Origin: Microbacterium sp.
Lineage (GTDB): Bacteria > Actinomycetota > Actinomycetes > Actinomycetales > Microbacteriaceae
Length of the DNA: 41,879 nt
Assembly (NCBI GenBank): GCA_031177765.1
Contig: JAPSKH010000017.1
Location: 1 to 41,879 of the forward strand
Reading direction: 5' to 3'
The notes beneath the pieces are model-generated. The model worked only from the letters and a program-made list of their open reading frames with translations. It searched no databases and had not been told where the DNA came from. A program made the translations under genes and the position numbers. Shown here piece after piece: positions 9,358-17,271 of the stretch (position 1 is its first letter; the number at the start of each line of letters is the position of its first letter).

Positions 9358-10719
9358 TCACGACGCCCCTGGATGCACGGCATCCAGGGGCGTCGTGCGC
9401 TCCACTGCGGGACTCTCGGCTGTCTTCACCCCAGCGTCAAGTCGCGCAGCCGTCCGGTCGCGGCGGATGCGCCGGAGGACCGTCACGGTCGTCGCCGCGA
9501 CGGCCAGCACCGCAGCCGGCAGCAGCGATCCCAGTGCCAGGACGAGCATCCCCGCACACAGCACCGCGGCCGACGACGCCATCCACCAGCCGGGTGTGCC
9601 GCGACGCAGCAGGCGCACGGCGGCCACCATGCCCACCGCGTAGATCGCGACCATGCTGCTGGTGTGCACGAGGATGAAGGGCGTCAGGTCCAGGTCCGCG
9701 CTGAGCATCACCGCGAAGTACGTCAGAACGATCACGCCGACGAGCGCGAGCGCGCGCCGCGGCACCGCGCCCGACTCCGCGCCGGGGGCGAACCATCGCG
9801 GCAGGTCCCGATTGGCCGCCAAGGATGCTGCGAGCTTCGCGAACGCGGCCAGGTAGGCGTTCATCACGCCGAGGGCCACGATGGCGGCGATCGCTCCCAC
9901 CGCGACCGCGCCGAACCCGGGCGAGCCCAGCCGCGCGAGCTCGAGGAGAGGGACAGCGCCATCCCCTGCGGCACCGCCGAGCGCACCCACCGTGACGACC
10001 TGCAGCACCAGGTAGCACAGCCCGGTCACCACGAGCGCGATCGCGGTGCCGAGCGGAATGGCGCGCCGGGGGTCACGGAACTCCCCGGAGACGTGCGTGC
10101 CGACCTCCCAGCCGGCGAAGGCCCATACGAACAGGCTGATCGCCGTGCCCACGCCTGCCCACCCGTGGGGCAGGAACGGCTGGAAGCTCTGCGGCTGCAC
10201 CGCCGGGGCTGCGAGGGCGACGACTCCCACGACGACGGCCAGCAGCAGCGCCGTGAGCACGAACTGCGCCCAGCCGGCGACCCGCACGCCGAAGAAGTTG
10301 GCCGCGAAGGGCGGCGCGAGGATCGCCAGCGCCACCACCGGCACCACGGCGCGGTCCGCCCCGATGACCGCGACGACGTACTCGGCACCCAGAACGGCCA
10401 CCACCGGCGCCCCGGCGCAGACGCCGAAGAGGAACCAGTACCCCGTCATCCGCGCCGCCGTGCCGCCGAGGGCGCGCCGCACATGACTGGCCACCCCACC
10501 CGGATCCGGGTAACGCGCGGCGAGCACGGCGAAGGTGCCGGCCAGCGGTATGGACAGCCCGATGACGGCGAGGACGGCGACGATGCTGGCCGGTCCTGCG
10601 GCCTCCGCGGCCAGTCCGGGGAGAACCAGCAGACCCGTGCCCAGCACCGAGGCGATGTACAGGGCTGTCCCCTGGACCAGGCCGAGGGTTCCGTGCGGAG
10701 AGGAGGGGCGCGAGCTCAC
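9358..10719 (-). CDS. APC-superfamily amino acid permease
   Basis: 453 residues from GTG 10719; ATG 10791 would add 24 hydrophilic residues and is possible. About 12 hydrophobic segments; the first carries 'ALYIASVLGTGLLVLPG', the substrate-backbone-binding GxG region of APC transporters. 'FVWAFAGWEVGTHVSGEFRDPRR' matches the segment 6-7 signature (FWAFxGWE...xExxxPRR). The substrate cannot be read from sequence. The gene lies downstream of rsrA on the same strand after 119 nt. Its last codons (TTPLDAVHPGAS) are the terminator hairpin at 9360-9396. Confidence 0.85.
   Translation of the reverse strand: MSSRPSSPHGTLGLVQGTALYIASVLGTGLLVLPGLAAEAAGPASIVAVLAVIGLSIPLAGTFAVLAARYPDPGGVASHVRRALGGTAARMTGYWFLFGVCAGAPVVAVLGAEYVVAVIGADRAVVPVVALAILAPPFAANFFGVRVAGWAQFVLTALLLAVVVGVVALAAPAVQPQSFQPFLPHGWAGVGTAISLFVWAFAGWEVGTHVSGEFRDPRRAIPLGTAIALVVTGLCYLVLQVVTVGALGGAAGDGAVPLLELARLGSPGFGAVAVGAIAAIVALGVMNAYLAAFAKLAASLAANRDLPRWFAPGAESGAVPRRALALVGVIVLTYFAVMLSADLDLTPFILVHTSSMVAIYAVGMVAAVRLLRRGTPGWWMASSAAVLCAGMLVLALGSLLPAAVLAVAATTVTVLRRIRRDRTAARLDAGVKTAESPAVERTTPLDAVHPGAS
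9360..9396. terminator. bidirectional terminator overlapping permease 3' coding end
   Basis: Perfect 17-bp inverted repeat (9360-9376 and 9380-9396) with loop ACG. It serves kgd (ends 9335) and the convergent permease, whose stop codon (9358-9360) touches the stem. The stem contains CTGGATGC/GCATCCAG. Confidence 0.78.
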
Positions 10720-10838
10720 CGTCTCAGTCTCGTCGGAACCGCGGACGCACCGCTCGCGGAGATCGGACGCCGTGGCGAGGAATCCTGCCATACCCGCCAC
10801 GCACGCCGCCGGGATCCGGCGATCAGCGCCGGCTCGGG

Positions 10839-11084
10839 TCAGCCGTGGACGGCCTGGACGGCCCGGAGCTTGGCCAGCACCTGATCGCGCAGCTCCTCCG
10901 GTGCCGTCTCCTTGCACGCGCGCGCGACCACATCGGTCAGCGTGCGTGCGACGAGCGCCTCGTCGCGGCATTCCGGGCAGTGCTCCAGGTGCTCGGCGAT
11001 GTCGGCGTGCTCGGTCTTGCACACCTCGTTGCGCAGGTACTCTTCCAGGTCGCGCCGCGCCTTCTCGCAGCCGCAATCGGTCAT
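10839..11084 (-). CDS. rsrA: anti-sigma factor RsrA/RshA (zinc-binding, redox sensing)
   Basis: 81 residues. It carries the ZAS motif H32-x3-C36-x2-C39 plus N-terminal Cys 4 and 6 and further Cys 22 and 57. In Streptomyces and mycobacteria this zinc protein binds SigR/SigH in reducing conditions and releases it when disulfide stress oxidises the cysteines, inducing thioredoxin and mycothiol genes. It overlaps the sigR stop by 4 nt (11081-11084), the canonical operon arrangement for this pair. Confidence 0.93.
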   Translation of the reverse strand: MTDCGCEKARRDLEEYLRNEVCKTEHADIAEHLEHCPECRDEALVARTLTDVVARACKETAPEELRDQVLAKLRAVQAVHG

Positions 11085-11695
11085 GTCGTGCTCCTCGTGG
11101 CGGCGGGGGTGATGCCGCGCTCTCTCGCGTAATCGGCCAGCAGTTCACGAAGCATGCGCCTGCCACGGTGCAGGCGGCTCATGACCGTGCCGATCGGGGT
11201 CTTCATGATGTCGGCGATCTCCTGGTAGGCGAAGCCCTCGACGTCGGCGAGGTACACCGCCAGCCGGAAGTCCTCCGGGATGGACTGCAGCGCGTCCTTG
11301 ACGGCGGATGCCGGCATGTGGTCGATCGCCTCGGCCTCGGCGGACCGGGTGCTGGTGGCGGTCGTCGACTCGGCGCCGCCCAGCTGCCAGTCCTCGAGGT
11401 CGTCGATCGTGCCCTGGTAGGGCTCGCGCTGCTTCTTGCGATAGGTGTTGATGTACGTGTTCGTGAGGATGCGGTACAGCCACGCCTTGAGGTTGGTCCC
11501 CTGCGTGAACGTCTTCCACGACGCGAACGCCTTGACGAACGTCTCCTGCACGAGGTCCGCTGCATCGGCGGGGTTGCGGGTCATCCGCATGGCCGCGGCG
11601 TACAGCTGGTCCATGAAGGGCAGCGCCTGCTCTTCGAACTGCGTGCGCGCATCCCGCGCTTCAGCGGCCGTGGCCTGGTCGATCGACTCGCTCAT
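11081..11695 (-). CDS. sigR: ECF RNA polymerase sigma factor SigR/SigH
   Basis: 204 residues from ATG 11695. Region 2 (about 15-85) holds '[22 protein letters not shown]' and '[25 protein letters not shown]'; region 4 (about 125-190) holds '[29 protein letters not shown]'. These are close to mycobacterial SigH/Streptomyces SigR, which controls the disulfide-stress response. Longer in-frame starts back to 11788 exist, but a TAGACT -10 box at 11709-11704 lies 8 nt before this ATG (5 nt before an adjacent GTG at 11698), so a short start is preferred. The neighbouring rsrA supports the identity. Confidence 0.93.
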   Translation of the reverse strand: MSESIDQATAAEARDARTQFEEQALPFMDQLYAAAMRMTRNPADAADLVQETFVKAFASWKTFTQGTNLKAWLYRILTNTYINTYRKKQREPYQGTIDDLEDWQLGGAESTTATSTRSAEAEAIDHMPASAVKDALQSIPEDFRLAVYLADVEGFAYQEIADIMKTPIGTVMSRLHRGRRMLRELLADYARERGITPAATRSTT

Positions 11696-11703
11696 CACGC
11701 GCC

Positions 11704-11709
11704 AGTCTA
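11704..11709 (-). promoter_or_regulatory. -10 element of sigR
   Basis: TAGACT (minus, 11709 to 11704), 5 nt before GTG 11698 and 8 nt before ATG 11695. It decides between competing start codons. I found no GGGAAT/GTT SigR-type autoregulatory promoter in the 150 nt upstream. Confidence 0.5.
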
Positions 11710-11834
11710 CGGCGGCGGGCTCCCGGCTCTCCGCGAGCACGGCAGCAGGCGCCTCCGAGGCGACGCGTTCGAGGGTGGCGAACATCAAGCTCTGCTTTCG
11801 TCAAGGTTTCCCGATCGTCGAGGACCGGGTTCAG

Positions 11835-11840
11835 TAGGGT
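11835..11840 (+). promoter_or_regulatory. -10 element of aroA
   Basis: TAGGGT ends 8 nt before ATG 11849 and no Shine-Dalgarno sequence intervenes. A leaderless or nearly leaderless transcript is inferred. Confidence 0.5.
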
Positions 11841-11848
11841 AGAACCCG

Positions 11849-13222
11849 ATGACAGCCGACGGGTATTCCCACCGCTCCGCGCCCGATGGGCGCGGCGCCT
11901 GGCATGCGCCCGTCGCAGATGGCGCGCTCCGGGCGACGGTGACGGTGCCCGGCTCCAAATCGCTGACCAACCGGGAGCTGATCCTGGCGGCGCTCGCCGA
12001 GACCCCGAGCCGCCTCATGGCGCCGCTGCACTCCGACGACTCCGCTCGCATGATCGATGCGCTGCGCGTCCTCGGCGTCGGCATCGAGCTCGTGCCGGGC
12101 TCCGGGCGCTACGGCGACGACATCGAGATCGAGCCGGTGTGGCCGCTGCGCGGCGGAACCGTCGTCGACTGCGGTCAGGCCGGCACCGTGATGCGGTTCG
12201 TCGCGGCGCTCGGCGGCTTCGTGCAAGGCGACATCACCCTCACGGCGCACGAGAGCGCGCTGCACCGGCCGATGGGGGCGATGATCTCGGCGCTGCGCGA
12301 GGTCGGCGTCGACATCGACGACGGGGGGCGCTGGGCGCTGCCCTTCATCATGCGCGGACACGGCCACGCGCGCGGCGGCGAGATCACGATCGACGCCAGT
12401 GCCTCCAGCCAGTTCGTGTCGGGACTGCTGCTGGCCGCGCCGCGGTTCGACGTGGGCCTGCACCTTCTCCATCACGGTGACCGGCTGCCGAGCATGCCGC
12501 ACATCGACATGACCGTCGAGGCGCTCGCGCACCGGGGCGTGCACGTCGAGCGGCCCCGAGTCGGCGAGTGGATCGTCCCGGCAGGTCCGATCCGCGGCAA
12601 GGACGTCCCGATCGAGCCCGATCTCTCCAACGCCGCACCGTTCCTCGCAGCGGCGATGATCGCCGGCGGCTCGGTGTCGGTCACCGGGTGGCCCGCGCAC
12701 TCCACCCAGCCGGGCGCCATGCTCACCGAGATCCTCGCCCTCATGGGAGCGCGAGTGGTCCGCCGCGGCGGCGCTCTCACCGTGACGGCCGGTGCCGGCA
12801 TCCAGGGCGTCGACCTCGACCTGTCCGCGGCCGGTGAGTTGACCCCGACGATCTTCGCCCTGGCAGCCTTCGCCGATTCCCCGTCGACGCTGCACGGCAT
12901 CGGCCACATCCGCGGCCACGAGACCGACCGCATCGCCGCGCTCGTGACCGAGCTGCGGCGGCTCGGCGGCGAAGCGCACGAGATGCCCGACGGCATCCGG
13001 ATCGTCCCGCGTCCCCTCCATGGCGGGACGTGGCACGCCTATCACGACCACCGCATGGCCACCACGGGGGCGCTCATGGGACTCGCTGTGCCCGGCGTCG
13101 AGGTCGACGACATCGGCACCACCGCCAAGACGATGCCCCAGTTCCCGCGGATGTGGCAGCAGATGCTCAACGGCGACGGTGACTCCGGAAGCGTCTCCGC
13201 GGAGGCGATGCACGCATCGTGA
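11849..13222 (+). CDS. aroA: 3-phosphoshikimate 1-carboxyvinyltransferase (EPSP synthase)
   Basis: 457 residues. Condenses shikimate-3-phosphate with phosphoenolpyruvate in the aromatic amino acid pathway. 'PGSKSLTNRELILAAL' (Lys 37) is the N-terminal substrate motif; 'CGQAGTVMRFVAAL' (about 108-121) replaces the class I 'GNAGTAMRPL'; 'DLSNAAPFLAAA' and the C-terminal 'YHDHRMATTGALMGL' follow. The QAGTVMRF loop is the form usual in high-GC actinobacteria. rsgA starts inside its stop (GTGA, 13219-13222), so the two are translationally coupled, as in the mycobacterial Rv3227-Rv3228 pair. Confidence 0.96.
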   Translation: MTADGYSHRSAPDGRGAWHAPVADGALRATVTVPGSKSLTNRELILAALAETPSRLMAPLHSDDSARMIDALRVLGVGIELVPGSGRYGDDIEIEPVWPLRGGTVVDCGQAGTVMRFVAALGGFVQGDITLTAHESALHRPMGAMISALREVGVDIDDGGRWALPFIMRGHGHARGGEITIDASASSQFVSGLLLAAPRFDVGLHLLHHGDRLPSMPHIDMTVEALAHRGVHVERPRVGEWIVPAGPIRGKDVPIEPDLSNAAPFLAAAMIAGGSVSVTGWPAHSTQPGAMLTEILALMGARVVRRGGALTVTAGAGIQGVDLDLSAAGELTPTIFALAAFADSPSTLHGIGHIRGHETDRIAALVTELRRLGGEAHEMPDGIRIVPRPLHGGTWHAYHDHRMATTGALMGLAVPGVEVDDIGTTAKTMPQFPRMWQQMLNGDGDSGSVSAEAMHAS

Positions 13223-14301
13223 GCTGGCTCGACGATCTCGACGACGATGCCGACGAACCGGGGTTCGACGAGACCGACGTGCGCGTGCGGCCCAATCCGA
13301 AGGCCAACCGGCCGCGCACCAAGCGGCGACCCGCTCACGCCGACGCCCAGATCGCGCGCGTGCTCGGCGTCGACCGCGGGCGGTACACGGTCCTGGTCGA
13401 TGAGGACGATGACGACGAGCGCAGCGTGCTGGCCACGCGGGCGCGAGAGCTGCGCAAGACCCCCATCGTCACCGGCGACCGCGCCCGCGTGGTCGGCGAC
13501 ACATCGGGCGCCGAGGGCTCCCTCGCGCGGATCGTCGGCATCGAGGAGCGCACGTCGCTCCTGCGGCGCAGCGCCGATGACACCGACCAGGTCGAGCGCG
13601 TCATCGTCGCCAACGCCGACCAGATGCTCATCGTGGTCGCCGCCGCCGACCCGGAGCCGCGACCGCGGCTGGTCGACCGGTATCTGGTAGCGGCGCTGGA
13701 TGCCGGCATCCGTCCCCTGCTGGTGGTGACCAAGACCGACCTGGCGGATCCGTCTGACTTCCTCGGACATTTCGAGGGTCTCGATCTTGCGATCTTCACC
13801 AGCGGGCGCGACGGCGAGAAGGGGATGCCGGTCGACCGCATCGGCGCAGCGCTGGTGGGGCACTCGACCGTGTTCGTCGGGCACTCCGGCGTCGGCAAAT
13901 CCACGCTCGTCAACGCGCTCGTCCCCGAAGCGCGACGGGCGACCGGTCACGTCAACGAGGTCACCGGCCGTGGCCGCCATACCTCGAGCTCCACCGTCTC
14001 GCTGCGCTACCGCGGCGCGGCGGGCAGCGGATGGGTCATCGACACCCCGGGCGTCCGCTCGTTCGGGCTCGGACACGTCGATCCCGCCAACATCCTCCGC
14101 GCCTTCACCGATCTCGCCGAGATCTCCGAAGAGTGTCCCCGTGGCTGCACACACCTCCCTGACGCACCCGACTGCGCGATCGTCGAAGCCGTGCAGGAGG
14201 GCCGCCTGGGGCCTGGCGGTCCGGCACGGCTGGACTCGCTGCAGCGGCTGCTGGAGACCTTCCGCGAGCGCCGGGAGCAGGCGCCCGGGCGGTCGGCTTA
14301 G
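13219..14301 (+). CDS. rsgA: ribosome small-subunit-dependent GTPase A
   Basis: 360 residues. A circularly permuted GTPase that checks late 30S assembly. The motif order is diagnostic: G4 TKTD (171-174) precedes G1 GHSGVGKST (221-229) and G3 DTPG (275-278). An N-terminal OB-fold (about 40-115) and a C-terminal zinc knuckle (C306, C310, H312, C319) complete the family layout. The N-terminus has an acidic/basic extension of about 40 residues, common in actinobacteria. It starts with GTG overlapping aroA by 4 nt. A perfect 14-nt palindrome containing GGATGC lies inside it at 13698-13711. Confidence 0.95.
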   Translation: MSWLDDLDDDADEPGFDETDVRVRPNPKANRPRTKRRPAHADAQIARVLGVDRGRYTVLVDEDDDDERSVLATRARELRKTPIVTGDRARVVGDTSGAEGSLARIVGIEERTSLLRRSADDTDQVERVIVANADQMLIVVAAADPEPRPRLVDRYLVAALDAGIRPLLVVTKTDLADPSDFLGHFEGLDLAIFTSGRDGEKGMPVDRIGAALVGHSTVFVGHSGVGKSTLVNALVPEARRATGHVNEVTGRGRHTSSSTVSLRYRGAAGSGWVIDTPGVRSFGLGHVDPANILRAFTDLAEISEECPRGCTHLPDAPDCAIVEAVQEGRLGPGGPARLDSLQRLLETFRERREQAPGRSA

Positions 14302-14304
14302 GCT
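14299..14304 (+). promoter_or_regulatory. -10 element of bcp
   Basis: TAGGCT overlaps the rsgA stop codon region (14299-14301 is TAG) and ends 6 nt before GTG 14311. bcp can therefore be transcribed on its own as a leaderless message although it follows rsgA closely. Confidence 0.5.
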
Positions 14305-14310
14305 GGAACG

Positions 14311-14781
14311 GTGACAGTGCGCCTCGAACCCGGTGACCCGGCCCCCTTCTTCACTCTGCAGAATCAGGACGAGCGACCGGTCCGGCTGGAGGACTTCCGC
14401 GGCCGAGGCGTCGTGCTGTTCTTCTATCCGCAGGCGATGACACCCGGATGCACCACGGAGGCGTGCGACTTCCGCGACAGCCTCGTTCCGCTCCAAGCGG
14501 CCGGCTACACGGTGCTCGGGATCTCACGGGACGAGCCTGAGGCTCTTCGTCGCTTCCGCGAACGCGACGGGCTGACATACGACCTGCTGAGCGACCCGGA
14601 CCGCGCCGCCCACGAGGCCTACGGCGTCTGGGGCGAGAAGACGAACTACGGCAAGACGGTGATGGGCGTCATCCGCTCGACCTTCGTCGTGGACGAGGAC
14701 GGCGACATCGCCCACGCCCTCTACAACGTGCGCGCGACCGGGCACGTCGCCCGCGTGCGAGCGCTTCTCGGCGTCGGCTGA
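14311..14781 (+). CDS. bcp: thiol peroxidase, peroxiredoxin Q/BCP type
   Basis: 156 residues, GTG start. Reduces hydrogen and organic peroxides using thioredoxin. 'FFYPQAMTPGCTTEACDFRD' carries the peroxidatic Cys 47 and the resolving Cys 52, five residues apart as in typical BCP. The Trx-like fold runs through 'GISRDEPEALRRFRERDGLTYDLLSD' and 'STFVVDEDGDI'. It ends 2 nt from the convergent membrane-protein gene. Its placement near sigR/rsrA and whiB1 fits a redox-stress neighbourhood, but co-regulation is only inference. Confidence 0.94.
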   Translation: MTVRLEPGDPAPFFTLQNQDERPVRLEDFRGRGVVLFFYPQAMTPGCTTEACDFRDSLVPLQAAGYTVLGISRDEPEALRRFRERDGLTYDLLSDPDRAAHEAYGVWGEKTNYGKTVMGVIRSTFVVDEDGDIAHALYNVRATGHVARVRALLGVG

Positions 14782-14783
14782 GA

Positions 14784-15188
14784 TCAGCCGCGGGATCGGC
14801 TGTCGACGTCGCCCGCACCCCGCCCGGACGCGCGAACCAGCAGGACCAGCACGACCAGCGTGATCAGCGCCGGGACGGCGATGCCCAGTGCCACCCCGGG
14901 GGCCGCATACGCTCCGGTGGCGGCACCGAGCGCGACGGCGAGGATCAGGACCTGTGTGACGATCGCGCCCGAGCGTCCCCAGGACTGCCCACGCCAGATG
15001 GCCACAGCGAACGCGGCGACGATGACCAGACCCACGACGGTCAGCACGATGAGCGCGATCGCGGATTCGAGCGCGCCGGTGTCGCCGGCGATCACGGCTG
15101 TGACCTGCCACACGACCAGGACGCCGAGGCCGAGGGCTTCGAGCGCCACGAGCGCACTCGCGACGGGCACGAGGGTCTTTGTCGGCAT
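14784..15188 (-). CDS. small four-helix membrane protein, unknown function
   Basis: 134 residues from ATG 15188, chosen for the AGGAG 9 nt upstream. Four hydrophobic segments (about 5-30, 42-65, 74-95, 97-119) and a charged C-terminal tail with RGAGDVDSRSRG. There is no recognisable domain beyond a resemblance to small Ala/Val/Leu-rich actinobacterial integral membrane proteins. It lies head to head with whiB1 across a 242-nt gap. Confidence 0.75.
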   Translation of the reverse strand: MPTKTLVPVASALVALEALGLGVLVVWQVTAVIAGDTGALESAIALIVLTVVGLVIVAAFAVAIWRGQSWGRSGAIVTQVLILAVALGAATGAYAAPGVALGIAVPALITLVVLVLLVRASGRGAGDVDSRSRG

Positions 15189-15287
15189 GCTCACGATTCT
15201 CCTGGTCGACGGCGGCTCGGTTGTGCGAACTCTCCATGCCCTGGAGGGAATGCTCAGCAAGATGCACAGAAAGCCGCCCGCAATCCC

Positions 15288-15341
15288 TTGATTCAGGTAA
15301 ACCGCTGTGGGACGATTGGTTAAGCCGTGTGCTCCCACAGC
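15288..15341 (+). promoter_or_regulatory. possible whiB1 promoter with 9-bp inverted repeat
   Basis: TTGATT at 15288-15293, a 17-nt spacer, and GACGAT at 15311-15316 form a weak -35/-10 pair. A perfect inverted repeat GCTGTGGGA (15304-15312) and TCCCACAGC (15333-15341), centres 29 nt apart, straddles the -10 and expected transcript start. It could be an operator or a leader hairpin. The rest of the 242-nt gap shows nothing definite. Confidence 0.35.
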
Positions 15342-15430
15342 GACGTGGGGCGAGTCCTCTCGCACTTCCCACCAGAGTAACGGACCCGAACCGCGACTCT
15401 CTTCCACCCAACGTCACAAGGAGCACCACC

Positions 15431-15679
15431 ATGGACTGGCGCGACAAAGCCGCCTGCCTGACCGTCGACCCCGAGCTGTTCTTCCCGGTCGGCAACACCG
15501 GCCCCGCCGTCGACCAGATCGAGAAGGCCAAGTCGGTGTGCGCCCGGTGCACCGTGACCGAGGTCTGCCTGCAGTACGCCCTCGAGACCGGACAGGACTC
15601 GGGCGTGTGGGGCGGACTCTCCGAGGACGAGCGCCGCGCCCTCAAACGCCGCGCCGCCCGCGCCCGCCGGGCGTCCTGA
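15431..15679 (+). CDS. whiB1: WhiB1-type iron-sulfur transcription factor
   Basis: 82 residues with AAGGAG at 15418-15423, 7 nt before ATG. Four cysteines bind a [4Fe-4S] cluster: Cys 10, then C-x2-C-x5-C in 'SVCARCTVTEVCLQYAL'. The 'GVWGG' turn and the basic C-terminus 'RRALKRRAARARR' form the DNA-binding part. 'MDWRDKAAC' and 'DPELFFPVGN.GPA' match WhiB1, which in mycobacteria is essential, NO-sensitive and binds the primary sigma factor. As in M. tuberculosis it is next to pdtaS. Confidence 0.95.
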   Translation: MDWRDKAACLTVDPELFFPVGNTGPAVDQIEKAKSVCARCTVTEVCLQYALETGQDSGVWGGLSEDERRALKRRAARARRAS

Positions 15680-15731
15680 CGCCTCGAGCCGCCGGCCGCC
15701 CCGCCGACGCACGTCGGAGGGCGGCAGCAAC

Positions 15732-15762
15732 CGACGGATGCCGCGCGTCGCGGCATCCGTCG
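15732..15762. terminator. bidirectional terminator hairpin
   Basis: Perfect 14-bp inverted repeat (15732-15745, 15749-15762) with loop CGT, between convergent whiB1 and pdtaS; it ends 1 nt before the pdtaS stop codon. The stem is CGACGGATGCCGCG. Confidence 0.75.
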
Positions 15763-15763
15763 C

Positions 15764-17248
15764 TCAGTTCTTGGGGCGGTCGATGTACCGCAGCGGAATG
15801 TCGATCGTGACCTCCGTGCCGCTGCCCATGATGGTGTGCCAGTCGATCGTGCCCCCGAGCTCGCCCTGGATGAGCGTGCGCACGATCTGCGTGCCCAGGC
15901 CCCGACCGACCTGACCCTCCGGCAGTCCCGAACCGCTGTCGCGGACCCGGACCTCCAGCCGGTCGTCGGTGCGGTCGGCGACGATCTCCACGTCGCCCTC
16001 CTGCCCTGCCAGCCCGTGCTCCACGGCGTTGGTCACCAGCTCGGTGAGGGCGAGCGCCAGCGGGGTCGCGTACTCGCTCGGAAGCGTTCCGAAGGTGCCC
16101 GTCGTATGCGTGCGTGCCCGCGTGTTCGGTGCCGCCGCGACCTCCGCGACCAGCTTGAGGACGCGATCGAAGACGTCGTCGAAGTCGACGTTCTGCGCGA
16201 GCCCCTCCGACAGGGTGTCGTGCACGACGGCGATCGACGACACCCGGCGCATCGCCTGGGTGAGGGCCTCGCGGGCTTCCTCGGTGTGCGACCGCCGCGC
16301 CTGGATGCGCAACAGCGACGCGACCGTCTGCAGGTTGTTCTTGACGCGGTGGTGGATCTCGCGGATCGTGGCGTCCTTGGTGATGAGCTCCTGCTCCTGG
16401 TGACGGATCTCGGTGACGTCACGGCACAGCACGATGGCGCCGATGCGCGTCCCGTGGTCGCGGAGCGGAATCGTCCGCAGCGACACGGTCACCCCGCGGG
16501 CCTCCAGATCCGTCCGCCACGGCGCGCGCCCCGTGACGACGACGGGGAGCGATTCGTCGTACTGCCGCTTGGTCGGAAGGATCTGGGTCACCACCTCCAC
16601 GAGGGACTCCCCCTCGAGCTCGTCCTCGAAGCCGAGGCGGTTGAAGGCCGACAGCGCGTTGGGACTGGCGAACGTGGTCACGCCGTCGACGTCGAGCCTG
16701 ATCAGCCCGTCGGATGCGCGCGGAGCGCCGCGGCGCGGCGAGGTGGGCGCGGCGAGGTCGGGGAAGTCCCCGGAGGCGATCATTCCGAACAGGTCGTCGG
16801 CGCAGTCGTTGAAAGTGATCTGCTGGCGCGAGGGCGTGCGGGCCTCGCCGAGGTTGGTGTGGCGGGTCAGCACGCCGATGCGCGGCGATTCGCCGCCCAC
16901 GCGTCGCACCACCGGCACCGCCCGGACTCGCGTCGGCGTCTCCTCGAACCAGTCGGGTGAGGCCGAATCCACGATCGTGCCGGTCTGGAAGGCTTCGCGC
17001 ACCTGCGTGTGCCACTGCGGTCGCACGCGGTCGCCGACGATGTCGCGGTAGAAGAGCGTGGCGGCGCCGCCCGGTCGTGTGTGCGCGACCGCCACGAAGG
17101 AGTCATCCGAGGTTGGCACCCACAGCACGATGTCGGCGAACGCCAGATCGGCGAGCAGCTGGCCGTCCCCGGCGAGGCGGTGGAGCCATTCCACGTCCTC
17201 CGCGCTGGAACGGCCCTGGGCGTAGACGAGATCGCTGAGGGTCGGCAC
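15764..17248 (-). CDS. pdtaS: sensor histidine kinase PdtaS (HisKA_2 family)
   Basis: 494 residues, close to the about 500 of mycobacterial PdtaS. N-terminal GAF-like domain (about 1-160), PAS domain (about 175-285), HisKA_2 dimerisation motif 'EIHHRVKNNLQTVASLLRIQ' with the phospho-acceptor at His 299/300, then an HATPase_c domain (N box 'LTELVTNAVEHGL', G boxes 437-445 and 448-456). There is no transmembrane segment, so it is cytosolic. The known partner PdtaR is an ANTAR RNA-binding response regulator; it is not encoded here. GTG start 6 nt after a TAGGCT box. Confidence 0.93.
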   Translation of the reverse strand: MPTLSDLVYAQGRSSAEDVEWLHRLAGDGQLLADLAFADIVLWVPTSDDSFVAVAHTRPGGAATLFYRDIVGDRVRPQWHTQVREAFQTGTIVDSASPDWFEETPTRVRAVPVVRRVGGESPRIGVLTRHTNLGEARTPSRQQITFNDCADDLFGMIASGDFPDLAAPTSPRRGAPRASDGLIRLDVDGVTTFASPNALSAFNRLGFEDELEGESLVEVVTQILPTKRQYDESLPVVVTGRAPWRTDLEARGVTVSLRTIPLRDHGTRIGAIVLCRDVTEIRHQEQELITKDATIREIHHRVKNNLQTVASLLRIQARRSHTEEAREALTQAMRRVSSIAVVHDTLSEGLAQNVDFDDVFDRVLKLVAEVAAAPNTRARTHTTGTFGTLPSEYATPLALALTELVTNAVEHGLAGQEGDVEIVADRTDDRLEVRVRDSGSGLPEGQVGRGLGTQIVRTLIQGELGGTIDWHTIMGSGTEVTIDIPLRYIDRPKN

Positions 17249-17254
17249 CCGTCC

Positions 17255-17260
17255 AGCCTA
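17255..17260 (-). promoter_or_regulatory. -10 element of pdtaS
   Basis: TAGGCT (minus, 17260 to 17255), exactly 6 nt before GTG 17248. It lies in the 23-nt gap after the TadZ-like gene, so pdtaS can be expressed independently of the genes upstream. Confidence 0.55.
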
Positions 17261-17271
17261 GAACGCGCGGC

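Noticed and set aside
5544..9383. A 1279-codon open frame antisense to kgd
   Set aside because: Its product is a low-complexity His/Arg/Val-rich sequence typical of the complement of GC-rich coding DNA; the plus strand encodes a full, motif-complete Kgd.
10720..11166. N-terminal extension of the permease frame into rsrA/sigR
   Set aside because: It overlaps rsrA in another frame and adds low-complexity sequence before the first membrane helix.
11696..11850. SigR autoregulatory promoter upstream of sigR
   Set aside because: GGGAAAC occurs near 11808 on the minus strand, but no GTT follows at 16-19 nt; the TAGACT box adjacent to the start is the better candidate.
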